This document shows, one piece after another, positions 35,560 to 46,032 of a stretch of 64,000 nucleotides of DNA. The notes below the pieces were generated by a model that was not told where the DNA came from, did not search any database, and saw only the letters and a list, made by a program, of their open reading frames with translations. Position 1 is the stretch's first letter, and every line of letters starts with the position of its first letter. Origin of the DNA: Oenanthe sinensis (lineage: Eukaryota > Streptophyta > Magnoliopsida > Apiales > Apiaceae). The stretch is from assembly GCA_028671895.1 (NCBI GenBank), contig JAPMAC010000234.1, positions 1,612,001-1,676,000 on the forward strand, written 5' to 3'. The position numbers and the translations under genes were made by a program.

Positions 35560-36296
35560 CCCAAATGCGTCCTCATTTCTCAAAAAACTCATGCCCAAGT
35601 CCGAATCCCGGTGTGACCACTCTCTACATCCTGTGGAATGCCGTCGAGAGGAAGGCCGCCCTAAGGAATGCCGTCCTTAGGTATGCCACTACGGGGTACC
35701 GAGGGCCTGGGTATCATCTGGTCCATAATACGTCTCAACTCGTCTATCTGACCAGTCGAGACATCCTGATCTCTCATAAGCGCAGACACTACCCAGGTCA
35801 GTACCGGCTCCTCAGCAGCTGGTGGTGGAGGTGGTGGAGGAGGTGGCGACGGAGGTGATGCTGGTGGCGGTGATGGGGAGTTGAGGGGAGCATCCTCCGG
35901 CTCTGCAGGCTCTGGGGTAAGCTCCTCAAATCCCTCATCATCAGACGGTATCGGGCTGAGTGGAGGTAAGGGTGGAAACACTACAAGGGGTGGTACCATA
36001 TGGATGTCTCTATATATGATCTATAATGGTCCAGCCTGATCGGCATGTGGAATGGTAGGTGCTGGAGCAATTGGAATAACTGGCGCCTCTACGGGGATCT
36101 CTGCGGAAATCTCTATTGGTACCTCTACTGGGATCTCTGCTGGAACCTCCTCAGGGTCCTCCTCAGGATCCTCATTAGAATCATCATCCTCGTCCTCCAT
36201 CTGTCTGTCCTGATGGGATCCTTCTGCCTCAGGGTCCTCGTGTTCTCCTAGTAACTCCCTATCATGCTGGGCCTCGTACGCCTCAGGGTCGAGGAT
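35560..36296 (-). pseudogene. Tekay-B leader ORF upstream of gag (acidic, Pro-Val-Glu repeats, polyproline)
   Basis: After an acceptor-like TATTGTAG (36304-36297) the minus strand reads an acidic stretch, then repeats of the type E-I-P-V-E-V-P, a stop near 36022, then a proline-rich frame (35999-35661) with ten Pro in a row and an E-L-R-R-I-M-D-Q-M helix. No domain is recognised. Tekay-A has a shorter Pro/Ser-rich frame in the same place (20870-21112). It may be a spliced leader exon; function unknown. Confidence 0.45.
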
Positions 36297-36438
36297 CTAC
36301 AATACAACAATAACTCGTTATTACTATATCGTGAATAACTTCCCTTTTTGGGTTTGAGTCTTGTTAAGGCTTTTAAGAGTTTATTTTAATAGCTTTTATT
36401 ATACTTACGCCTCTCGTTTCTGAGTACTATAACCTAGG

Positions 36439-36450
36439 GCTTTTATACCA
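36439..36450 (-). other. Tekay-B primer-binding site, degenerate
   Basis: The minus strand reads TGGTATAAAAGC, two mismatches from the initiator-Met tRNA complement, four bases after the LTR end at 36455. Confidence 0.85.
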
Positions 36451-36454
36451 CTTC

Positions 36455-36810
36455 TGTGGGAGGTCCGAGATCTAGGTTGCCATGGTCCAATGTCCAATAT
36501 ACACACACTTGTACTCCAATGATAATAAATAATAATATAATAATCACAAGGTAAATGATATGCTGATGACCCCAACACTTTATCAAACACACGCGAGCCA
36601 TAGTCTCAGAAAACGGAGTTATCATAATTTACATAAATAAGTCTTAGCTGTTACATTATCTTATTATTAGAAACTTGAGTTGTACTACTGTCTATAGCCC
36701 CCTTATGAACTATAACAGTAGTCAGAAGTTGATTAGCTTACATACGTTGCATATACTTATATAGGTCATACTTATAAATAAACCTAATTAGTAAACACTG
36801 AAAGCCTATC
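36455..36810 (-). mobile_element. Tekay-B 5' LTR, inner fragment
   Basis: The 356 bp nearest the primer-binding site; it matches 26585-26956 with nine substitutions in about 345 aligned bases and a 13-bp deletion near the end. CTATC at 36806-36810 is the Tat-B target duplication. Confidence 0.95.
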
Positions 36811-37459
36811 TGTTACGGATCAAAAACGAGGTGTATTTAATATGTAATTAATGCTAGGGTTTGGGGGAGCTTCGAACTTTAATGGCTGCACTAACGTTTC
36901 GTGACTATCTCGGGTCTTTGTTAACTGCCTACGTATCTCTGTTGTGTTTAGAGAATCAAGCCAAAACGTAATTCTAAGGTTGAGGGGTTAGGTCCTTTAT
37001 ATAGGCACATGAGGGCCTTGGAATTAGACTAGAGTTAGGAGACTTGGGAGCCAAGTTTCCTAGTGACATGAGGTTGTTGTAACCTCTTAGGACTGGGAGT
37101 TCTTGCCAGACTCTGATAGGTGTAGTCTTATCCTTGTGATAGGATATCCATAGATGAGGGGCCTCGTAGGACTCTTCCCATGTTTGGGTTTCTAGATCCT
37201 TCTAGGATTAGGGCCTTCAACAGGCTTCTTGGGCCTTTACTGGACCATTATTAATTAATTACGAAATTAATAATAAGGGCTTAATGGGCCTATGGCTTCA
37301 ACAGAGCTTTGTGGGCTGGACTTACAAATCCAGTTGATCCTTGGATTTATTTTCCTAGTTCGTTTTAAGGGCCCAAGTCTTTGGACCATATCAGGCCTAA
37401 TAAATGAAATAATAAATGTTTCATTTATTATTTCCTCAGGGTTATTTTTACCCATATCA
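36811..37459 (-). mobile_element. Tat-B 3' LTR, 649 bp
   Basis: On the minus strand TGATATGGG...CCGTAACA. A TATATAAAG promoter box lies at 37003-36995, conserved in the 5' LTR at 47842-47834. Confidence 0.97.
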
Positions 37460-37480
37460 TTTGCCCCCCCAACTTTTGGG
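37460..37480 (-). other. Tat-B polypurine tract
   Basis: The minus strand reads AAAAGTTGGGGGGGCAAA immediately before the LTR start TGATATG. Confidence 0.85.
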
Positions 37481-37679
37481 AAAATTTCGTGAGTTTTCAT
37501 AAAAGTTTTATAAAGGGTTTTAAGTGCCTTACCGGGCTTTTGACTTATTTTAATCAACCTTATTTTCTGGGCTCAGGCCTTGTATTCTTTTGAAGAATCA
37601 ATATCTTATAAATTGGTCCCCCAAGAATATCATTTTTAACAAACTTATAGAAAAATGAGAAATTTTTTGAGATTCAAAC

Positions 37680-39230
37680 TATTTCGACCTCGAATGAGGT
37701 CGATTTCGACCTCAATTTCCCCTCCAAGTCGATGGGATTTGAGGTCGATTTGGGCTTCTGTCATTTTGAACCCTTCGACCTAGATTGAGGTCGAAAATGA
37801 CCTCAAATTCTACTTCAGGTCGATTCTTTGAATCGAGCTCGAATTCGACTTAAATCGAGGTCGACCAGGACTTTATATACACTCCAAGGTCAATTTGGGG
37901 GATCGAGGTCAAAATCGACTTCGATTGAAGTCGATCAAAAAGGGAAAACTACCTTGAGGTCGAGTATGTGATTGAGGTCGAATTCGAGCTCGTTCGAGGT
38001 TGAATAAGAGTTGAAAATCCCTTGAGGTCGAATACTAGCATGAGGTTGATTTGCATACTCAAGGTTGATTTCGATCTGAATTGAGGTCGATTTCGACCTC
38101 GATTGAGGTCGAACAGGATTCCAAAATACTTCGAGGTCGAACAGAGTGACTGAGATTGATTTCGACTTGGATCGAGGTCGATTTAGGCCTCAATTATCCT
38201 TGAGGTCGAAATAATGTCCCGAGGTCGATTTCGACTTCGATTGAGATCGAATAGGCCTTCACGGCTATTTGGTCAAAAATGAGGCTAAGGTTGTCTTCGA
38301 CCTCGATTGAGGTCGAATTAGACCTCAAAATTCTTTGAGGTCGAAACAAATAATGATGTATATGTCGACCTTGATTGAGATCGAATAGGCCTTCATGGCT
38401 ACATGGTAAAAATGAGGCTTAGTTTGATTTCGACCTTGACTGAGGTCTAATTAGACCTCAAAACTCCTTGAGGTCGAAATACTTTGGTGCCTCAAGGCCT
38501 TATATCTTTCGACTAGGAACGAAGTCAAATTAGACCTCAAAACTCTTTGAGGTCGAAACACTTTGGGGCTTCAAGGCCTTATATCTTTCGACTAGGAATG
38601 AAGTCGAATTAGACCTCAAAACTCTTTGAGGTCGAAACACTTTGGGGCTTCAAGGCCTTATATCTTTCAACTAGGAACGAAGTCGAATTAGACCTCAAAA
38701 CTCTTTGAGGTCGAAACACTTTGGGGCTTCAAGGCCTTATAATCTTCGACTAGGATTGAGGTCGAACTAGACCTCAAAACTCTTTGAGGTCGAAGTTATT
38801 GAGGGCCTCATGACTTTGTAACCTTCGACTAGGATTGAGGTTGAACTAGACCTCAAAACTCTTTGAGGTCGAAGTTATTGAGGGCCTCATGGCTTTGTAA
38901 CCTTCGACAAGGATTGAGGTCGAACTAGACCTAAAAACTCTTTGAGGTCGAAGTTATTGAGGGCCTCATGGCTTTGTAACCTTCGACTAGGATTGAGGTC
39001 GAACTAGACCTCAAAACTCTTTGAGGTCGAAGTTATTGAGGGCCTCATGGCTTTGTAACCTTCTACTAGGATTGAGGTCGAACTAGACCTCAAAACTCTT
39101 TGAGGTCGAAGTTATTAAGGGCCTCATGGCTTTGTAACCTTCGACTAGGATTGAGGTCGAACTAGACCTCAAAACTCTTTGAGGTCGAAGTTATTGAGGG
39201 CCTCATGGCTTTGTAACCTTGATTAAGTGG
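37680..39230 (+). repeat. Tandem array, 79-bp unit with TTGAGGTCGAA palindromic core
   Basis: From about 38440 to 39230 at least nine units repeat every 79 bp exactly: unit starts at 38521, 38600, 38679, 38758, 38837, 38916, 38995, 39074 and 39153. Each unit holds GAGGTCGAA and its partner TTCGACTAGG/TAGACCTC, so the arms pair. 37680-38440 holds older, irregular units with the same core. The array lies between the antisense gene's promoter and the 3' LTR. Amplified tandem repeats in this place are described for Retand-type elements. Confidence 0.95.
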
Positions 39231-39567
39231 AGCCTTACAGGCTCTTGGGGTTATGGACCTCTAATGGTCTTAGATCATGAGCCCTTAGTATCTTAGGTCT
39301 TACGGGCCTTTTTCCTTTTGTTATTGGGCCTTAGGGCTGATCGACCACGGGCCTCTATTGGCCCAACTTCTAGATCCTTTTTCCGGGTTCTAGAAGCTTC
39401 TTTTTTCATTTTCTTTTATTTATTCTTCTTGTGGGCTTTCATTCACGGGCTTTATCGTATGAGGCCTTTTACCTGTTGTACCGGTTAGTATCCCCCCAAC
39501 GGTAATGTGACCTTGAAACGCCGGTAGAAAGTGGAACTTGAACGGGTTGGTGACCGGTTGAGGGTAG
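39231..39567. other. Spacer between tandem array and antisense promoter
   Basis: No ORF that looks coding; GGGCCT/AGGCCC-rich words recur. This is the upstream region of the antisense gene. Confidence 0.4.
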
Positions 39568-39573
39568 TATAAG
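39568..39573 (+). promoter_or_regulatory. TATA box of the Tat-B antisense gene
   Basis: TATAAG in the context AGTATAAGAGTG, about 30 bases before a pyrimidine-rich start region (CCCTCACCTCTCATTTC) and 144 bases before the ATG at 39712. The CT-rich leader looks like a plant 5' UTR. Prediction from motif and spacing only. Confidence 0.6.
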
Positions 39574-39711
39574 AGTGAAGTGAGGGGCTTAACTTCCCTC
39601 ACCTCTCATTTCTCAATTCTCAAATCCTCAAAGTCTTCTACAACCTCCAGCTCTCAAGCCTTCAAACAGTCCCAGCTTCTAATACTCTCGAGGATACACA
39701 ATAGCTCGAAA

Positions 39712-41681
39712 ATGGATGACAAGAAGAATTTAAGATTGGCAGCTATGAATGTGGGGTCTGCTAAGAGAGGTAAACCCCTTCGACGAATCCCAATTTATTC
39801 TCCTTACATGTATTTGTTAGATATGATAAACCAAAGGGGGGACGAGTATCCTATCTTGTCCCATTTAGATTCTTACAGTCGTAGTAATAAGTTTTTTGAT
39901 TCTGATTTAGTAGGAAAGTATAATCGTCTTTTCAATTTTCTTCCCCGTTTCAGCATTTCTTTGGCAGAGCCTGGCGACAGGACCTGCCATTGGCACCCTT
40001 CCAAATTATTTGTATACATAGATGCCCTGCTAGCGGGGCTTAGGTTTCCTTTACATGAATTCATTCCCACACTTTTAGCTGACGTTCAAATTCACCCTTC
40101 TCAAATCGTTCCCAATGGATGGAGGCTCATCCATTGTTTTATGGTTCTTTGTTTAGAAAAGAGAATAAAAATGACTATCCCCCTCTTTCACAAAATTTTT
40201 CAATTCAAAAATTCTTCCAGCCTTTCTCTTGGCTGGGTTCACATAGCCCATAGGCCAAATAAACCTCATATTTTTTATAACTCTTCAATTCCCGACAATA
40301 ACCTTCATTGGAAGGAAAACTTTGTTCAAATTTCATAGGAGGGGGGAGACTAGGGGACTCTCTTTAGGCCCACGTTTGGAAAAGTCACAGATGGGAGCGC
40401 CGAGTCAATCCTGCTCTCTTTGAAGGAGCAGAATGCTTATGCTGCACTCACCCAGGCGGAGACCAAGGAAGTCTCTTGGGCTCTTCTTGATGAGTGTAGG
40501 CTAAAAGCAATGGGCCTATTGAGGGCCTCAAATAAAGGTATGCCATTTTTGCCTAGATTTGCCTGTTTACTCTGCACATTGGATTGTTTTACTGTCATGC
40601 TCATGTCTTGTTCGTTTTTTCAACTGCTGCGCAAATCAATGAGTGGACCATTCCACCCGTAGAAGAAACTGGTCGTATGAAGCGGCTAAGGTTGATGAAC
40701 GACCCTAGACAGGGGAAAGAGCCTCCGGCCTTTTTGCAACCTCATTTTGAGCCAACCGAGGCAGGAGGCAGTGAAACTGTCAGAGCACCAAAATCCCTTG
40801 CTTACAAACCAGGCCGGGGATTTAGGAAGTCGGATACCGTGATCGGCTGCACGGATCATGCTAGGGATTGGTCCCTCCATTCTTTAACTCCTTGCGATTA
40901 CAAGGATATCGTCTTGGGACGAGACGAGGAGAGCACCAAAGCTTTGGGTGCACAAGCACTGCCGTCGGTAAGTTTCTTCACTTATCCAATTTGCACTTTA
41001 TTTCATTTACACACACTACTCCTTGCCTTTTACGTGTTTTAACGCAGTTTGTTGGTTTTTCAGGCCAACGCCTACTTTCAGGCTTCCCTCCACCAGACGG
41101 AGTCGTGGAAGGTTCAAGCAGGGAAGCACAAAAAGGAGCTTACTAAGGCCAACGCCAAAATCATGCAACTGGAACAAAAGTTTGCGGAAAAGGAGGATAT
41201 GATAAAGAGGGCTCAAGCTGAGATAGTAGAGCTCCGGGCCGATCAGAACGCAACCATTGACAAATATTTGGGCTCGGAGGAGTATCAAGACTTGATTCAG
41301 CAGCATGACGATCTCCTTTTTCCGGCCAACTACACAATTGGCTGGAATGAGGCATTGAAGGCAGTGTTGGCGAAGCATCCGGGGTTGTTTGACCCAAAAG
41401 TGGACTTCTAGAGTCCCAAGTCAGCTGAAGCTTTAAAGCAGCTGATTGCAGCTTAGGAAGAAGCCGAGGGGGACAGAAGTCCTGATGTTAGGCAACAAAG
41501 GGCTAACGAGCTTAGCCATACTCCATCTCCCCAGCGGTCAGTTCCCAAGACAACTCCTCCAGCCCTAACAGAAGAGAGTTCCTCTGGAGAAGAGGAATCT
41601 GATGAAGGTGAAGAGGGTTCGTCTTCCTCAAGCGGCGAGGATTCTACAGGAGAAGAAGAGGAGGGGGAGGAAGAGGCGTAG
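39712..41681 (+). pseudogene. Tat-B antisense gene (three exons; gypsy-type extra ORF)
   Basis: Plus-strand gene opposite to pol. The ATG at 39712 gives M-D-D-K-K-N-L. Exon 1 (39712-40537) contains C-H-W-H-P-S-K-L, L-L-A-D-V and P-N-G-W-R-L-I-H-C-F-M-V-L-C, resembling Pfam PF04195 ('putative gypsy type transposon', recalled). Intron 1 is 40538-40623 (GT donor; acceptor decayed to AA). Exon 2 (40624-40967) has D-T-V-I-G-C. Intron 2, 40968-41063, is a perfect GTAAGT...TTTTTCAG. Exon 3 (41064-41681) is a Lys/Glu coiled coil with a Ser/Glu-rich tail. Phases agree across both introns. Four stops (TAG at 40337, 40352, 41409, and one near 41453) break it. Tat-A carries the same gene. Function unknown. 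Confidence 0.8.
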
Positions 41682-41998
41682 ATAGGACCTCTTATTTCCT
41701 TATTTATGTTATCCCCAGGGGCTTTGTAAAAACATTCAGCCTTCGGGCTCTTATTTATGTATTCTACTTTCCTGCCTTTTTACTTCGTGCCTTAGTTTTG
41801 CTTTGTTTTTCGTGTTTATCTTAAACAACAAATACTCTCGAGGCTTGTAAAAAGACTAAGTGAAAATGACAAATGTTATATAAGGAAAACAGTAAGCATT
41901 TCTCGAAACTTATAATTTAGTATAAAAAGAAACAAATTATGCCTTCGAGGCTTAAACAAGTCAATAATTAAATGTTCTCTAAAATAAAAATTGACAAC
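41682..41998. other. Tail-to-tail spacer between Tat-B pol and antisense gene
   Basis: 317 AT-rich bases with no ORF; pol (minus) and the antisense gene (plus) converge here, so their transcripts are likely to overlap at the 3' ends. Confidence 0.5.
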
Positions 41999-44740
41999 TT
42001 AAACATAATAAATTCTCAAGTTGGCAGCATTCCAGCTTCTTGGGATTTCGATCCCTTCAAGTGTTTGGAGCTTATATGCGCCCTGTCCTGTGACCTCTTT
42101 CACTTGATATGGTCCTTCCCAGTTTGGGGCTAACTTGCCCTTGGGACCAGCTCCAGACGCCCCGATTTTTCGTAGGACTAAGTCTCCTATACGAAAGAAC
42201 CTTTGTTTTACTCTAAGGTTATAATAGAACGAAGCTTTCTTTTGATTTGCCACTATTCGGGCATTGGCCTTGTCGCGTATCTCATCTATCAGATCTAAAG
42301 CCAGCTTCTTACCTTCTTCATTGGCTTCAATTTGGAACTCTTGCACTCTCGGTGATGCTTGGGTTATTTCAACGGGCACCACTGCCTCAACCCCATAGGC
42401 TAGTTGAAACGGGGTAGCACCTGTTGAAGTCCTACAAGTAGTTCTGTACGCCCATAAGATTGGAAGCAACTCATCAACACAAGTCCCGTGAGAGCGTTCA
42501 ATCCTCTTTTTGAGTCCATCCAAGATAATTTTATTGGCCACTTCGGCTTGTCCATTTGATTGTGGATGAGCAACTGAAGTGAAGCGTAGTTCAATGTCGT
42601 AGTTTCCACAGTATTCTATGAAGTCCTTGTTGTTAAATTGAGTCCCATTATCCGTCACCAGGATTCGGGGTAATCCATACCTGCATATAACATTCTCCCA
42701 GAAGAATTGTGTTACATTCTTAGTGTCAATTTTGGCCAAGGGCTTGGCTTCTATCCACTTAGTGAAGTAGTCGATGGCAAAAATGAGGAACTTCATTTGT
42801 GCACTGGCCATAGGAAACGGGCCTAGAATATCCATTCCCCACATGGCAAAGGGGAGCGGAGAGTTGATGGATGTCAGCATCTCAGGGGGCTGCCTGACAA
42901 GGGGTGCAAACGTTTGGCAGCGATCGCACTTCTTAACATATGCCTTGGCATCTTTAAGCATATCAGGCCAATAAAATCCCATTCTCATGACTTTGTGAGC
43001 AAGAGCTCTGCTTCCTAGGTGCTGACCACATACTCCTTCGTGAACTTCCCTTAGGGCAGCTTCAGCTTCATGGGATCTCAAACACTTCAAGTAGGGTATC
43101 ACGTATGATTTCTTGTAGAGTATTCCTTTTATGAGGGCATACCTCAGGGCCCTTACTGATAACTTTCGCGCCTCCATAGGGTTGGTTGGTGTTTTCCCCG
43201 TTTCCAAGTAGAGCTTGATGGGATCCATCCAACATGCTCCCAGCCCAATCGGGGCTACTAGTCTAGCGTTAATGCTCGGGGTCTTCAAGACTTGGAAGTA
43301 AACACTGCTAGAGTAATTCTCATTCTCTGATGATGCAAATTTAGACAAGGCATCAGCCTTCATATTCTCATCTCTTGGGATGTACTCAAAGTGACATTCT
43401 TCAAACTGTGTGGCTTGAGCTCTAACAATTCTCAAGTATCTTGCCATAGTCTCTTCTCGGGCTTCAAACTCCCCATTTACTTGGGAGATCATTAACCTTG
43501 AATCACCACATACCTTCAATTTGTTTACTCTCAGGGTTCTGGCCAGACCAAGTCCAGCTATCAAAGCTTCATACTCTGCTTCGTTGTTTGTAGTGGGGAA
43601 ATCCAACTTGATTACATATTCGACAATAAACCCATCTGGGCTTTGCACAACTAGGCCAGCTCCACTAGTTTTTGTTTTTGAAGCTCCGTCAAAAAAGAGT
43701 AGCCAGTATTCTTTGAGTTCCTCCTCTTTTTCCTTCTTCTTGTCAGTTTCTTTATCCTCTTCTTTCCCCCCGACTTCTTGGTTTGGAATGGTGCATTCAA
43801 CCTTGAAGTCAGCTAGAGCCTGAGCTTTGATGGCCGTTCTCGGCTTGTATTTGATTTCGAACTCTCCAAGTTCAACAGCCCATTCGATTAACCTCCCACT
43901 GGCCTTGGGGCTATGCAGTATGTTTCTCAGGGGTTGGTCTGTCAAGACTTCAATAACATGCACCTGAAAGTACGGGCATAACTTTCTTGAAGCCATTATC
44001 AATGCTAAGGCAAACTTCTCAACCTTTGAGTAATTTAGCTCTGCCCCGTGTAGAATCTTGCTAACATAATAAATGGGTTTCTGAACCTTCTCTTCCTCCT
44101 TCACAAGGACAGCACTCAGGGCTGAGCTCGAAACTGCCAGGTATAGGAATAGTACTTCCTCAGGTCTTGGTTTGGCAAGCAAAGGTGGCTCGGCCATACA
44201 CTTCTTCAGTTTTTCAAATGCTTCTTGACTCTCGTCATTCCATTCAAAGTTCTTGACCTTCTTGAGGGCCTTAAAGAATGGTAGACACTTTTCTCTAGAT
44301 TTGGATATGAAACGTCTCAGGGCTGCTACCCTTCCAGTGAGCTTTTGGACCTCTTTTATAGTCTTAGAGGGCTCCATGTCCAAGATTGCTTGTATCTTAT
44401 CAGGATTGGCCTCAATGCCTCTTTTTGAGACCATCAAGCCTAGAAATTTCCCAGAACCTACACCGAAGGCACACTTGGCCGGGTTCAACATCATCTTGTA
44501 GGTTCTCAGAACTTCAAATGCCTCATTCAGGTGCTTAAGATGATCGGCCTTGTCCAAACTTTTGACTATCATGTCATCAACATAGACCTCCATGGTCTTA
44601 TCAATGAGGTGCTTGAAGATTTTATTCACAAGCCTTTGATACGTGGCTCCTGCATTCTTAAGTCCAAAAGCCATAACCAGATAACAAAAAACACCTAAGT
44701 CAATGATGAATGATACCTTAGGGATGTCATCGGGGTGCAT
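41999..44740 (-). CDS. Tat-B pol: RT C-terminus, RNase H, archaeal RNase H, integrase
   Basis: Uninterrupted 913-codon frame, the longest in the window. It starts inside RT. Y-V-D-D is at residues 53-56 and the thumb follows. Ty3-type RNase H spans about 190-310 (L-T-D-Q-P-L-R-N). The second, archaeal-type RNase H spans about 360-485 (F-D-G-A-S, E-A-E-Y-E-A-L, G-D-S-R-L-M-I, K-A-D-A-L-S). The integrase HHCC region spans about 570-625 (H-E-G-V-C-G-Q-H; C-D-R-C-Q). The core holds M-D-I-L-G-P, T-D-N-G-T-Q-F and G-Q-A-E-V-A-N-K, giving D-D-E. A basic C-terminus follows, ending in L-R-I-Y-Y-V. The M at 44740 is internal to RT: an in-frame TAA lies just upstream, so the natural polyprotein is cut. 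Confidence 0.95.
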   Translation of the reverse strand: MHPDDIPKVSFIIDLGVFCYLVMAFGLKNAGATYQRLVNKIFKHLIDKTMEVYVDDMIVKSLDKADHLKHLNEAFEVLRTYKMMLNPAKCAFGVGSGKFLGLMVSKRGIEANPDKIQAILDMEPSKTIKEVQKLTGRVAALRRFISKSREKCLPFFKALKKVKNFEWNDESQEAFEKLKKCMAEPPLLAKPRPEEVLFLYLAVSSSALSAVLVKEEEKVQKPIYYVSKILHGAELNYSKVEKFALALIMASRKLCPYFQVHVIEVLTDQPLRNILHSPKASGRLIEWAVELGEFEIKYKPRTAIKAQALADFKVECTIPNQEVGGKEEDKETDKKKEKEEELKEYWLLFFDGASKTKTSGAGLVVQSPDGFIVEYVIKLDFPTTNNEAEYEALIAGLGLARTLRVNKLKVCGDSRLMISQVNGEFEAREETMARYLRIVRAQATQFEECHFEYIPRDENMKADALSKFASSENENYSSSVYFQVLKTPSINARLVAPIGLGACWMDPIKLYLETGKTPTNPMEARKLSVRALRYALIKGILYKKSYVIPYLKCLRSHEAEAALREVHEGVCGQHLGSRALAHKVMRMGFYWPDMLKDAKAYVKKCDRCQTFAPLVRQPPEMLTSINSPLPFAMWGMDILGPFPMASAQMKFLIFAIDYFTKWIEAKPLAKIDTKNVTQFFWENVICRYGLPRILVTDNGTQFNNKDFIEYCGNYDIELRFTSVAHPQSNGQAEVANKIILDGLKKRIERSHGTCVDELLPILWAYRTTCRTSTGATPFQLAYGVEAVVPVEITQASPRVQEFQIEANEEGKKLALDLIDEIRDKANARIVANQKKASFYYNLRVKQRFFRIGDLVLRKIGASGAGPKGKLAPNWEGPYQVKEVTGQGAYKLQTLEGIEIPRSWNAANLRIYYV

Positions 44741-44945
44741 TTTAATTTAGTTATAGCCACTGAAACCATCCATGAAGCTAAGCATCTCGTGCCCAGCCGT
44801 GGCGTCTATTAACGTGTCTATCCTTGGTAATGGGAAACAGTCCTTAGGACATGCATCATTCAAGTCACTGAAGTCCACGCACATTCTCCACTTCCCATTG
44901 CTCTTTTTGACCATCACAGGGTTGACCAGCCATTCAGGAAATTAA
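44741..44945 (-). pseudogene. Tat-B RT fingers/palm, two nonsense codons
   Basis: Continuous homology to RT (F-P-E-W-L, G-K-W-R-M-C-V-D-F, M-D-G-F-S-G-Y-N), bounded by TAA at about 44944-44942 and a second TAA near 44748. Either stop prevents a complete RT. Confidence 0.9.
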
Positions 44946-45760
44946 ATTTCTTCAATAAATCCAGCTTCCAGCAACTTCTCTACCTCTTCTTTAATGGCGT
45001 CTTGCCTTTCAGGAGCAAAATTTCTTTTCTTCTGCTTGATAGCGGTCCTTCCAGGATTCACATTCAACTGATGCGTTATGAGTTTGGGGTCTATCCCTGG
45101 CATGTCGGCTGCTGTCCAGGCAAAGACGTCCCTGTTATTTTGCAAGAATTGGACCAGCTGCTGTTTCAGGTCCTTAGGGAGTGAAGCCCCAACATATGTC
45201 ACTTTCTCAGGTTCTAAAGGATCTAAGGGAATGGACTCCAAGTCCTCCGCGGGTTTCCCCCTCCTTTCTTCGTAATTTCTGACATCCATATCTTCAATGG
45301 GGAGAACCTGCCCCCCAGTGCCATCAGGCTTCAAAGCAGCCACATAACAACTTCTGGCCATCTTCTGATCTCCTTTTTCTTCCCCCACTCCATTCCTAGT
45401 CGGGAACTTGAGTTTCAAGTGGTACGTAGAAGCTATTGCTTTGAAGGCATGCAACCGTGTCCTCCCAAGGATTGCATTATAGGTAGTGTTTGCCTTAATA
45501 ACTAAGAAATTCAGCATTTGAGTAGACTGTCGAGGTTCCTCGCCCGTAGTCAGGGGTAGTTGTATAATTCCTTCTATTCGAGATTCCACTCCATTGAAAC
45601 CATAGATGGACATGTTGGAGGGGGTTAGTTGTGAATCGTTATACCCCATTTTCACAAAGGCTTCATAAAATAGGATGTCTACAGATGATCCACCATCTAC
45701 TAAGACTCTTTTTACTGGAGAGTTTCCTATGACAGGGTGATTACCAATGGATCATCATGG
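44942..45760 (-). pseudogene. Tat-B protease and RT linker
   Basis: Frame 45655-44942 covers the protease C-terminal part (S-I-Y-G-F-N-G-V-E-S; A-I-L-G-R-T-R-L-H) and the linker V-L-P-I-E-D-M-D through D-M-P-G-I-D-P into RT. The catalytic segment V-D-G-G-S-S lies just upstream, at about 45700-45680, in a different frame after stops. The Tat-A copy at 6605-7300 is the closest match in the window. Confidence 0.8.
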
Positions 45761-46032
45761 GGGAACCTTACCCCTTCTAGGTCAGAATCATCGAATGACA
45801 AAGAGACCTCAGTCCTTGCTCTCTTTGGAGGTTCTCCTACGATGCTCATTACCTCCCGGGCATACGCCTTCTTGGAGATTATGTTGATCACAGGCCCTCT
45901 GGGCTGATTGTTTCTTTATTTGGGGTCTGAGTCCCTTCGTTTGTCGTTGTTCCTTCTATCATCTCTAGCACCATCCTTGGTGTATTTTTCTAACTTTCCT
46001 CTTCTAATCAGAAATTCGATCTCATCTTTCAA

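Noticed and set aside
38521..39225. Regular repeats resembling a CRISPR array
   Set aside because: Units are tandem without unique spacers and lie in a plant retrotransposon; no cas genes.
43521..45275. Plus-strand frames opposite to Tat-B pol (43521-43823, 44253-44501, 45002-45275)
   Set aside because: Unlike the antisense gene at 39712-41681, they show no conserved counterpart in Tat-A and only mirror pol codons.
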